Made by a program: the position numbers and the translations under genes. A DNA stretch of 33,874 nt, taken from positions 1 to 33,874 of the forward strand of contig CAIQKM010000076.1 of assembly GCA_903872345.1 (NCBI GenBank). Direction: 5' to 3'. Position 1 is the first letter of the stretch, and each line of letters opens with the position of its first letter. Below the pieces are notes generated by a model that was not told the DNA's origin, ran no database searches, and saw only the letters and a list, made by a program, of their open reading frames with translations. Positions 27,269-33,874 of the stretch are shown here, one piece after another. This stretch comes from an uncultured Verrucomicrobia subdivision 3 bacterium. GTDB lineage: Bacteria; Verrucomicrobiota; Verrucomicrobiia; Limisphaerales; UBA11358.

Positions 27269-28120
27269 TCAGAGTTGGCAGAGTAGGCATCCCTCGCGGC
27301 GGCGTGGCGCGACATCAAGACCGCCAAGCGTCTGGGCGAGCGAGCGGTTTGGTTGGTGTTTTGCAAGGCGCTCCTGAGTCTTACGCCAGTTTTCCTCAAT
27401 TTGAATCATACGAGCCGGTTGCTCCAGATCCGCGAGTGACTCGTCACCGCACCAATAAAACACATTGCCATTTACGCGGTTGGGCTTTTCGTAAGCCTTG
27501 GCTTGCTCGTAATATTCGGGGTAACGCTGTTTGAGACGAACCCATTCGATTTTCTGCTGGTAAAAACAGAAGAAGCAGCCGCTCCTAGTGCGACCCCATT
27601 CTGTGTATGGTGGCATTCCCAAGCCGGAATTGTCTAGGATGCGTTGAACTCCCTCGTAATCAATTCCGTCATCGCGGAATGGAAAAGCAGCACGAATATT
27701 TGGTTTATGACTGATGTAGCCAACACGTTCTTCATCCGCACGAATACCAACGTAATTAATACAAAAGTCATCACCAATATATTCCTCGAAAGGCTTTAGC
27801 TTCATCATTCTTGTGCACCACCTGCGGTGGTTTGATGGGAGCATGCCTCCGTATTGGCGCAGCAAGTCGTCAAATGTTGTGCCAAAAGTTGTGCGCACGA
27901 TTTTCGCCCCAAGGTATCCTTCCAAGCGCTCCAAATACTCATAGGTATCTGGCAATTCTTTGTCCGTGTCATGAAAGATATATTCCATGTTCGGCACCCG
28001 ATCTCTGAGGTGGACAGCAAGCGCTGCGCTGTCCTTGCCACCTGATAGGCTTAGAATATGCCGCACTTTAGCGGGATCTTTTGGCCAACTTTTATCTTGA
28101 ATTGATGTCTTTTTAAACAT
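27269..28120 (-). CDS. sspD: PAPS-reductase-family sulfur transferase, SspD/DndC type
   Basis: 283 residues. ATP-pyrophosphatase P-loop SLSGGKDSAAL with SGGKDS at 26-31 and FHDTDKELPDTYEYL after it, as in PAPS reductases and DndC. Cysteines fit a Fe-S or sulfur-relay site: C102 (RRWCTRMMK), C182 and C185 (GCFFCFYQ), C224 (WCGDE), and a C-terminal pair C278/C281 (GCLLCQL). It should activate the DNA phosphate with ATP and deliver sulfur from the desulfurase. It starts 3 bp after sspC. It is the core modification enzyme of the operon; the separate cysB/cysH-type neighbours of assimilatory PAPS reductase are absent. Confidence 0.85.
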   Translation of the reverse strand: MFKKTSIQDKSWPKDPAKVRHILSLSGGKDSAALAVHLRDRVPNMEYIFHDTDKELPDTYEYLERLEGYLGAKIVRTTFGTTFDDLLRQYGGMLPSNHRRWCTRMMKLKPFEEYIGDDFCINYVGIRADEERVGYISHKPNIRAAFPFRDDGIDYEGVQRILDNSGLGMPPYTEWGRTRSGCFFCFYQQKIEWVRLKQRYPEYYEQAKAYEKPNRVNGNVFYWCGDESLADLEQPARMIQIEENWRKTQERLAKHQPNRSLAQTLGGLDVAPRRREGCLLCQL

Positions 28121-28123
28121 GAT

Positions 28124-31100
28124 TCACGATTTTGTAGAATTATCCCCTGCGTTGAGTTGCGTCCAAATTGCACGCATCGCTGCGGCCAGTCCATGACGGC
28201 CGTGCTTATTCAAAATCTGCTCAATTTCGTTTTCGACCGGGCGAATTCGATTCTCATCCATGCCATCCCAATTTACCAGGTCGCCCACTTCGGTGCCGTC
28301 GCTCTTGGTGATAGCTATGCGGCAGGCATGGCCGTTTAGTTTCTTGGTGGTGCCTAGCAACGTCATTTCGGTGCGTTTGAAACGGCCAGCCGCGATATGC
28401 AACTGGTGGTGAAATTCCGTCTCGTCATTATCCAACCAGCGCTCGGGCGATTTGCGAGCGAGGAGGTTGGCTACAGATTCCACCCACGCGCGATCGTCCA
28501 GTGCGATATCACCAAGTCGGAGGGCAAAAGCTTTCAGTGTAGGATCTGTCACAGCAACGGCGAGTTGAACTGCGCGGTCGGAGATCAGCCTTCTTCCATT
28601 CGAAGTCCTGATGGCCACGTCGAAGGCCGCGTAGATTGCATGCTGAAGACGCTCGATCAGCTTGGGGTAAGCGGTTCTGATTTCGTTTAACGCGGTCCGC
28701 AACCGGGCAGCCAGTTCGTCCGGGGTTTTGAGACCATCTTTGCCGATGGGCGGAAGGCCGCACGCCTCGGGTAGCGTAGTAAAAACGAGCTTCATTGGTT
28801 CACGGCCATCAAGCAGAGCCCGGCGGACTTTAACAGCGGTTGCTGTCAGGTGATTCGTCTTTCGGCAATATTCGGGAACTTCCTTGCCGATGAAGATGGC
28901 CAATGGACGAACAAGATCTATTAAATCTGTCTTATTAGCATCCCTAGGGTCAATTTTTAGCAAACGTAAAAGTTTTGAGAAGATGTCGGCCCGAACCCCA
29001 CTGAGTTCACTATATTGGAGATGAAAAAATTCAGGCTCCTTCATGATTCTTAGAAACACATCGCCAGTGACTTCGTGGAGATATGTCCCATCTTCATAGA
29101 GCGCAACATGCTGATGATGAGTTGCGAGATAAATAGCGAGGATGAAGGGCTGCAGACCTTCACGAACTCCAAATGGAGGCCTTGAAAGCGCCTTAAAAAC
29201 ATCTGGCACGGGAACCAGGGCATCGATGCCTTGAGACTCAAGTGTCTTCGTAATCAGTGTGAGCGAGGGGAGCAGTTTGCACTTATCTTCATCCTCTTCT
29301 GGCAACTGGAACATCCAGCCAGTTTTATTCTCAACATGGAATCCGCCCTCTTTCAGAATAGAAAGATAGAGAGCCATTTCAGGGGGGCGCTTTGAATCAT
29401 CCAAACCCAATTGAGGTTTGTCAGGTGATGTTGCCATGGCTCCCGCCAATTTTGTTCTAGCCGCGACCGCTGCGCTGCTTGGAGAACGGCGATTGATTAG
29501 CTCATTCAAAACCCGGGGGGCTTCCGAGTAGATTTTTTTGCATCGCTTGCCAAGAAAGGTCAGCAGTTCCCTTCCGGTCGCCAGGTCAACGGGGCTGGAT
29601 GTGCCGTTGTAAAACCACTGGATGTGCTTGCCGGTGGGAATGGCTAAATTTTCCAAGCCGCCAAGGCGAATCCGGAGATTCCGCCGGGCTTGATTGATCT
29701 GACGGGAAACTTCTTCGCGAGCATATCGATCCCCCGAAAGCTGGGGCGTATTCCTCATCACCCATTCCCATGCGACCAAATCTCTGAGCGCCGCGACCGC
29801 CAGTTCCGGCGGTTCAACGACAGCCACAAAAAGTCCTTTGACGAGATTGGCTTTGTGGTCCAGCAACGTCTGCCTTGCGATGCGTTGTTGTGCCCGATCA
29901 ACCGGCAGGATGACGCGTAGGTTCAAGTCGGCCCCCTCGCCATTCAGTTGAGGCTGATTGGCAAGCAGGTCGTTTAATCCACTAGCGGGGATGAGTTTAA
30001 CCTCGGCATAACGCAGGGTGCCAAATTTTGCATAATATGCCCGAGGGACGAGATGCTCGCATCGAACATGTTCGCAGAGACGTTTAACGCCATCGCTCTT
30101 GCCAGATGAGGCTTCGACGGCCTTGGCAAACAACTCATCGAGGTTGACCGACGTATGTGGCCAAAGGCACAAGCCTTTGACTGATCCTCTTTCGTAAATC
30201 ACACCGCGGGACCGCAGTTTTTTGATTGCCTCGTCGATGGCTCTGGGCGATCCCTCCACGGAAGCTCTTACAATTTCCTCGGTTGCCGGCAGGTCGGACG
30301 CATCTAATAGGCTAAGCAATGCCACTGTTTTAAGCACGGCCTCTTCTTCGTGGGTTTCAACCGGAGTGGATGCCAAGACTGACTCAATAACACCCCAATG
30401 CGTGTGTGAATTGCCAAAAGATACGTTCGGCAATAAATTCAGACGGACAAAATCAAACAGATGATGAATCCGATAATGCCCAGCGCTCTCAACAGCTTTT
30501 GCTGCGTGTTGCTGAAGCGCCATGGGTTCAGAGGACGACACGAAACTGAAAAGTGATCGTTCGTTTTGGCCGAACCGGCGCATAGTGCGGACGAGAATTG
30601 GGAGCGTCGTAGGATGAATCGGAAATATTTTTGGCCCCAATTCAGTCAATGAATCCGGGGCAGTTGGGCCATATATTCCGGTAGCGAGCGCCTTGTTCAT
30701 GGCGACGCCCGATTCCCGATGAATGGCTTCAGGCAACCGGGCGGTCTCGACATTCAGGGTTGCGGCAATCAGAGCGGCTACCTGCTCCAGCGGCTGAGCA
30801 TAAACAATTTCCTCGAACCGCCCCGCCACCTTGTCCCATTCACGTTTTGCCACCGAATCCAGGCCGGCGGCATAAGCAGCAACGCCTTGGTGCAGCGTCA
30901 CAACAATGGCGAAGCCTTTCTGGCCGCTGCGGTTGGCCTCCTCGGCAAGTCTTTGCAGCAGAAAAATATCATCAGCCTCAGGGTTGCGAGCCGCGTGTTC
31001 TAAGTTTTTACCAAGTTCATCAAGAATCAAAAGCAGCCCAGCATGGCCATACTGTCTTGCGTTCTTTATGCTTTCTCTGACTGATTGCAGGACTTCTTCG

Positions 31101-31495
31101 GTTTGAAGCCGACCGCGCCGGTTGGCGCCTGTGTCTCCGAGCGCGCGCAGTACTGTGACTCCCAGTGGCTCATTGTCGCCCGTTGCCAATACGGTTCCAA
31201 ATGTCTCATGGCCAATCAAATTTCGGAGGTCGTTCGGAAGCTCCACTTTTTTCCCTTCGGCAATACGCGCCAAGGCCAATGCAAAATCCGTTTTACCAGA
31301 TCCATAGTCGCCAGCGATACGCCATGCCCGCTGAGTTGAGTTCGTCCGGAAGCCGGTTGTTATCCGCTCGAATGCCTGCTGCGCCACGGGTGTGAGGATA
31401 TACCCGACAGACGATTGCGGATCGGCATAGTCCCTTTCAAGATGCACAGACCGCATGAATCGCGGGTGAACTCGAAGAAGAGAGGAAATAATCAT
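28124..31495 (-). CDS. sspC: SspC-type large P-loop ATPase
   Basis: About 1123 residues from the ATG at 31495. An ATG at 31549 would overlap sspB by 32 bp; the later one leaves a 22-bp gap and starts with IISSLLRVHPRFMRSVHLERDY, which looks like a proper N-terminus. Walker A GDYGSGKTDFAL near residues 62-73, Walker B LLLILDELGKNLEH near 147-160, and AIVVTLHQGVAAYAAGL as sensor region. The rest has no clear domain; the region near the C-terminus is winged-helix and helical in appearance. In Ssp systems the ATPase between sspB and sspD powers phosphorothioate insertion. Also considered as a BREX BrxC-like ATPase, but no other BREX gene is present. Confidence 0.7.
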   Translation of the reverse strand: MIISSLLRVHPRFMRSVHLERDYADPQSSVGYILTPVAQQAFERITTGFRTNSTQRAWRIAGDYGSGKTDFALALARIAEGKKVELPNDLRNLIGHETFGTVLATGDNEPLGVTVLRALGDTGANRRGRLQTEEVLQSVRESIKNARQYGHAGLLLILDELGKNLEHAARNPEADDIFLLQRLAEEANRSGQKGFAIVVTLHQGVAAYAAGLDSVAKREWDKVAGRFEEIVYAQPLEQVAALIAATLNVETARLPEAIHRESGVAMNKALATGIYGPTAPDSLTELGPKIFPIHPTTLPILVRTMRRFGQNERSLFSFVSSSEPMALQQHAAKAVESAGHYRIHHLFDFVRLNLLPNVSFGNSHTHWGVIESVLASTPVETHEEEAVLKTVALLSLLDASDLPATEEIVRASVEGSPRAIDEAIKKLRSRGVIYERGSVKGLCLWPHTSVNLDELFAKAVEASSGKSDGVKRLCEHVRCEHLVPRAYYAKFGTLRYAEVKLIPASGLNDLLANQPQLNGEGADLNLRVILPVDRAQQRIARQTLLDHKANLVKGLFVAVVEPPELAVAALRDLVAWEWVMRNTPQLSGDRYAREEVSRQINQARRNLRIRLGGLENLAIPTGKHIQWFYNGTSSPVDLATGRELLTFLGKRCKKIYSEAPRVLNELINRRSPSSAAVAARTKLAGAMATSPDKPQLGLDDSKRPPEMALYLSILKEGGFHVENKTGWMFQLPEEDEDKCKLLPSLTLITKTLESQGIDALVPVPDVFKALSRPPFGVREGLQPFILAIYLATHHQHVALYEDGTYLHEVTGDVFLRIMKEPEFFHLQYSELSGVRADIFSKLLRLLKIDPRDANKTDLIDLVRPLAIFIGKEVPEYCRKTNHLTATAVKVRRALLDGREPMKLVFTTLPEACGLPPIGKDGLKTPDELAARLRTALNEIRTAYPKLIERLQHAIYAAFDVAIRTSNGRRLISDRAVQLAVAVTDPTLKAFALRLGDIALDDRAWVESVANLLARKSPERWLDNDETEFHHQLHIAAGRFKRTEMTLLGTTKKLNGHACRIAITKSDGTEVGDLVNWDGMDENRIRPVENEIEQILNKHGRHGLAAAMRAIWTQLNAGDNSTKS

Positions 31496-31517
31496 GGCAA
31501 TTGCAACCTGAAATTGA

Positions 31518-32450
31518 CTAGAGGAATCTTGGTTTTTCGTAAGCGGCACGAAGATCTTCGTGCCCGTTGGTTCTCCGCAGACGGCGGAGTTGTCGCAGAT
31601 TTGCCGATTCCGTGGTTTGAAAAACCGTTGGTTGGAAACGGACGAGATCGGCTACCCGGTGTAATATTTCGCTTTCGGTCATGCGGAGAATTCGGCCGGG
31701 GCTTTGGGAACCAGCCACCAAATCTCGTAACATGACGGTTTGTTCCTCAGGAAACGTGACATTCCACCAAGAGTGAATAAAGTATGAAAACAACTGTTGA
31801 GGGATTGCCGTCTTGGGGCCATTGTCAAAAGCGTAAAGTATTTCCCATTTGCCTTCAATATTCTGGCGCTCGCCCGCTTCCTGGATTAAACCTAGAACCG
31901 ATAATGCACTATCGAGATGATCTTCGCCCTTGTTGCTCTTGGGCGGGCGATAGCTGTGGAGAAAAACCTCCCAATGTTGTTTCAGCGTTACGGGTGAAGC
32001 CGGTTTTGGATACCGATCTGATTCCTTTCTGAAAGCATCAACAACAGTGCTCGCGCTGAATTCAGAGGTCGGCCAGCGGTTGAAAAGGCATTCCCATGCA
32101 AAAAATGGCGACTTGGAATTCGTGCTGATTAGCCAATGCAAAAGCCAATTACTGGAATGGTCTTCCAGATACGGATCCAGACCGGAATTGGGATTAAATA
32201 CCAAGTCTCCCACTTCGCTCATTTCCCAACCATCATTTTCTCTGATGGCAATCTGAAAAGTTTCAATCCAGCATCGCAGTGCCTCAACCATGTTTTTGCC
32301 AAGTCCCAGCAAAACGATGCCTTCGTCAAAATTTGTCAACGGATCTCGGCCCAAGGAAATTTCACGGATGGCCTTGGGTATCCAAGCAATGCGCAAGGCA
32401 AATGTCTGATGCCCCGAGAAGCGGTAAGTTGTTCCGGCGATGGTGTTCAT
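31518..32450 (-). CDS. sspB: DUF4007 protein, SspB-type (phosphorothioation nickase)
   Basis: 310 residues from the ATG at 32450; an upstream ATG at 32483 is open but the family starts close to the motif FSGHQTFALR, which is then at about residues 11-20. GIVLLGLGKNMVEALRCWI follows, as in DUF4007 proteins. DUF4007 is the domain I associate with SspB, the DNA-nicking component of single-strand phosphorothioation. It is the first recognised gene of the ssp operon, and its ATG overlaps the stop of a small upstream ORF by 4 bp (ATGA). Residues matching a specific active site cannot be named by eye. Confidence 0.75.
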   Translation of the reverse strand: MNTIAGTTYRFSGHQTFALRIAWIPKAIREISLGRDPLTNFDEGIVLLGLGKNMVEALRCWIETFQIAIRENDGWEMSEVGDLVFNPNSGLDPYLEDHSSNWLLHWLISTNSKSPFFAWECLFNRWPTSEFSASTVVDAFRKESDRYPKPASPVTLKQHWEVFLHSYRPPKSNKGEDHLDSALSVLGLIQEAGERQNIEGKWEILYAFDNGPKTAIPQQLFSYFIHSWWNVTFPEEQTVMLRDLVAGSQSPGRILRMTESEILHRVADLVRFQPTVFQTTESANLRQLRRLRRTNGHEDLRAAYEKPRFL

Positions 32451-32674
32451 GGTGGATGGCTTCGTGTTTTGAAAATCAACCAATCGTTAGGGCGGCCTTG
32501 GATGAATCGTTTGAGTTGAAAATAACCATGCGTCCGCATGCCATGCAATGTGAAGGCCAAGTTATTGCCGTTCCAAGAATGTATTCCATAAAATCTATTG
32601 TCCCGACCCTCATATTTCCTACTCAATCTTTCCAGTCTGGCAAAGCGTTCATAAAAATTTAATTTTAAGGTCAA
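32447..32674 (-). CDS. Possible 75-aa basic leader ORF coupled to sspB
   Basis: Basic, aromatic-rich ORF reading from a TTG at 32674, ending with TGA that overlaps the sspB ATG as ATGA. Contains NFYERFARLERLSRKYEG and FQLKRFIQGRPNDW. The 4-bp overlap argues for a translated gene. Against it, the TTG itself lies in a promoter-like sequence (TTGACC, 15 bp, TATGAA), so this stretch may instead be the 5' leader of the operon. No family recognised. Confidence 0.35.
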   Translation of the reverse strand: MTLKLNFYERFARLERLSRKYEGRDNRFYGIHSWNGNNLAFTLHGMRTHGYFQLKRFIQGRPNDWLIFKTRSHPP

Positions 32675-32728
32675 CTATTTAGGTGGCTACCCTTTCGATG
32701 ACCCGCCCATCTAGAATGACTGACGGGC

Positions 32729-32784
32729 AATCGATTTGTAAAACACCAAACCCCAAGGCATTGGAAGTTCGATGCAAATCGATT
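32729..32784. repeat. Pair of AATCGATT palindromes, 48 bp apart
   Basis: AATCGATT occurs at 32729-32736 and 32777-32784; the second is part of a 10-bp palindrome AAATCGATTT. The following bases are also alike (TTGTAA and TTCTGTAA). They lie downstream of the candidate promoter start, where a repressor could bind. An 8-bp palindrome twice in AT-rich DNA can be chance. Confidence 0.25.
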
Positions 32785-32792
32785 TCTGTAAT

Positions 32793-32819
32793 GTGCTATT
32801 GTTTCAATTTTTGTGTCAA
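32793..32819 (-). promoter_or_regulatory. Candidate promoter of the ssp operon
   Basis: Minus strand: consensus TTGACA at 32819-32814, then 15 bp, then TAGCAC at 32798-32793. The -35 box is perfect, but the -10 is poor and the spacing short. It is about 120 bp before the small leader ORF and 340 bp before sspB. A second weaker candidate (TTGACC/TATGAA, 32674-32648) is closer. Confidence 0.25.
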
Positions 32820-33008
32820 CATGTTGGGGCATCCATAGAAAAACTCAACACCGTTGTTTGTGTCCAGGCCCCGTACTAAAGTGTTATATTGCAGGATTAG
32901 CGATCGAAATTTGGCTTAAATCACCTCCGCCAGACTCGCAAGCCTTAACCAATCCAAGATATTCTGCCAAAGTCGATTGTAATAATATTTGCCCGTCCAC
33001 GCCCATAA

Positions 33009-33263
33009 TCACATCGCTGCCTGAAACCTGCCCAAGAACATGGATTGGTGTGAACGGCAGCGCACTTCAGGCTGGCGATGGAAATGGGTGAACACGATCT
33101 CATGGGCAAACAAGGAAACCCACTCAAAAGCGGCAGTTCGGTCAGCATTCGTGCCGCCAATCAGTTCATGTTGGCCGTTGCAGTTCCGGATGAGCAGGGC
33201 ATCTCCAAATTGACGGACAACTTCCTGGCTATGGCGTCTGGCTAATGGATTTCTCAGTTTCAT
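33009..33263 (-). CDS. Small conserved-looking ORF, paralogue of the divergent ORF at 33371
   Basis: 84 residues. MKLRNPLARRHSQEVV, then HELIGGTNADRTAAFEWVS and LFAHEIVF. The first 58 residues align without gaps to the ORF at 33371-33580 on the other strand (M-K-x-R-x3-A-R-x4-E-V, then G, then H-x-L-I-G-G and E-W). This shared pattern in two diverged copies is good evidence that the frame is translated. The last 20 residues are not shared and may be run-on. No family name recognised. The starts of the two copies are 107 bp apart. Confidence 0.55.
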   Translation of the reverse strand: MKLRNPLARRHSQEVVRQFGDALLIRNCNGQHELIGGTNADRTAAFEWVSLFAHEIVFTHFHRQPEVRCRSHQSMFLGRFQAAM

Positions 33264-33370
33264 GCCCCAACTTTATCAGCAGCACATGGACAAGGGCTGT
33301 CCAAGGTGAAATTTGCCAAGAATGGTGGTTGGACAGCAGATGTCCATCCCTGTCTGAGAACATTGCCGGC

Positions 33371-33580
33371 ATGAAAAACAGATCCATCAACGCCCGGTTT
33401 ATTCCCTGTGAAGTAATTGCAAAGCTCGGTCCGGTCCAGGTTGTCAAACAGGCTGAGAACCGCCACAAGCTCATCGGCGGATCATTACACGACCAGATTA
33501 AAGTTCAGGAGTGGTGTCTGGAACATGCGCCTTTTGTGCAATTGGAGGAGGTGTCTCCACGAGCGTGGCGGCAAATGTGA
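33371..33580 (+). CDS. Small ORF, divergent paralogue of 33009-33263
   Basis: 69 residues from the ATG at 33371. [20 protein letters not shown], then [19 protein letters not shown] and EHAPFVQL match the minus-strand ORF at 33009-33263. The shared frame is open further upstream to 33245, but the paralogue also begins with MK at this point, so 33371 is the better start. Its last dozen codons (VSPRAWRQM) run antisense through former recD2 sequence, which places a rearrangement point near 33550. Function unknown. Confidence 0.5.
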   Translation: MKNRSINARFIPCEVIAKLGPVQVVKQAENRHKLIGGSLHDQIKVQEWCLEHAPFVQLEEVSPRAWRQM

Positions 33581-33874
33581 TCCGGATCTTCCCGGTCGAT
33601 CACGAAGAAGTCCGATTCCGCGCCCTTTGGCGGTGTCTGGGGCATCTGTCCTTGGTTTATCCGGTGGGCATTCTGAATAATCCGGCTATGGGCAGCCTGC
33701 CGGAAAACCTCGGTCAACCGTACCACCGGCACGACCTTGCTCTCGATCAGGTGGCGCAGGACCATGCCCGGCCCCACCGAGGGCAGTTGGTCAATGTCGC
33801 CAACGAGCAGCAGACTGCCTTTCGTAGGCAGGGCGCGGAGCAGATGGGACATCAGCTGGATGTCCACCATCGAA
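33505..33874 (-). pseudogene. recD2: RecD2 helicase fragment, frameshifted and truncated, cut by window edge
   Basis: The frame is open to the right edge and its N-terminal part lies outside. [16 protein letters not shown], then [30 protein letters not shown] and [10 protein letters not shown] are the motif II-III region of RecD2-type helicases. Similarity holds to REDPDHI (about 33590). After that, the RecD2-like continuation AATLVE is found in the next frame, so a 1-base change shifted the frame. A few codons later similarity ends altogether, where the small plus-strand ORF begins to overlap. The helicase motifs that should follow are not in the window. This is a broken gene at a rearrangement point. 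Confidence 0.8.

Larger units (their letters stand above)
32675..33008. other. Non-coding control region before the ssp operon
   Basis: AT-rich stretch of about 330 bp with no convincing gene on either strand. It lies upstream of the minus-strand operon and downstream of the minus-strand small ORF that ends at 33009. It holds a candidate promoter (32793-32819) and two palindromic AATCGATT sites (32729 and 32777). Nothing else stands out. Confidence 0.5.

Noticed and set aside
18398..32450. Classical DndABCDE-DptFGH or BREX locus
   Set aside because: No DndB, DndD or DndE and no PglZ, PglX or Lon-like gene. DUF4007 with a large ATPase and a PAPS-reductase-like protein fits Ssp better.
1..33874. 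CRISPR array, tRNA, rRNA or insertion sequence
   Set aside because: No regularly spaced repeats, no tRNA-like clover pattern noticed, and no transposase-like protein in any frame.

Overview
The window is moderately GC-rich bacterial DNA with no rRNA, tRNA or CRISPR array that I can see. It looks like an accessory region (mobile or genomic island). There is a ParB-like partition/nuclease-type protein at the left edge, a private LexA with a mutagenic polymerase, a very long one-directional defence operon, and broken genes at the operon's outer edges. The host is probably a Gram-negative bacterium. I lean weakly to the PVC group (Verrucomicrobiota) from protein flavour alone; no marker gene settles it.

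Layout. (1) 1-2.8 kb, mixed strands: a ParB-like protein cut by the window edge, a small M41-like zinc protease in the same operon, a hairpin, a hypothetical gene, and a small protein resembling the C-terminal winged-helix domain of phage/plasmid primases. (2) 2.9-7.9 kb, minus strand: lexA followed 6 bp later by one 1437-residue gene that joins a complete Y-family DNA polymerase IV (DinB) to a complete C-family DNA polymerase III alpha subunit (DnaE). A perfect 8-6-8 palindrome lies directly against the lexA start codon and covers the likely -10 box. This looks like a self-regulated SOS mutagenesis cassette in which two polymerases are one polypeptide. (3) 8.1-32.7 kb, minus strand: about twelve genes in one direction with very short gaps or 4-bp overlaps. 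In transcription order they are a possible 75-residue leader ORF, sspB (DUF4007), sspC (large ATPase), sspD (PAPS-reductase-like), sspF, sspG, sspH (FtsK/HerA-type C-terminus), a cysteine desulfurase (sspA/dndA type), a reverse transcriptase-nitrilase of the UG1/DRT1 type, a RecD-like helicase with a C-terminal PD-(D/E)XK-like nuclease domain, a TM/zinc-finger remnant, a four-zinc-site protein, and a truncated GHKL ATPase. (4) 32.7-33.9 kb: a non-coding control region, two head-to-head paralogous small ORFs, and a frameshifted, truncated RecD2 helicase running off the right edge.

How the genes may work together. SspA would supply sulfur and SspBCD would put phosphorothioate into one DNA strand. 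SspFGH would act as the restriction arm against DNA lacking the mark. The operon continues without a break into an RT-nitrilase and a helicase-nuclease, so a phosphorothioate system and a DRT1 system appear to be transcribed together. The main novelty candidates are this composite operon and the DinB-DnaE fusion. A further sequence-only signal is the hexamer GTATAC, which occurs nine times between 2.3 and 7.5 kb and which I could not find elsewhere in the window.
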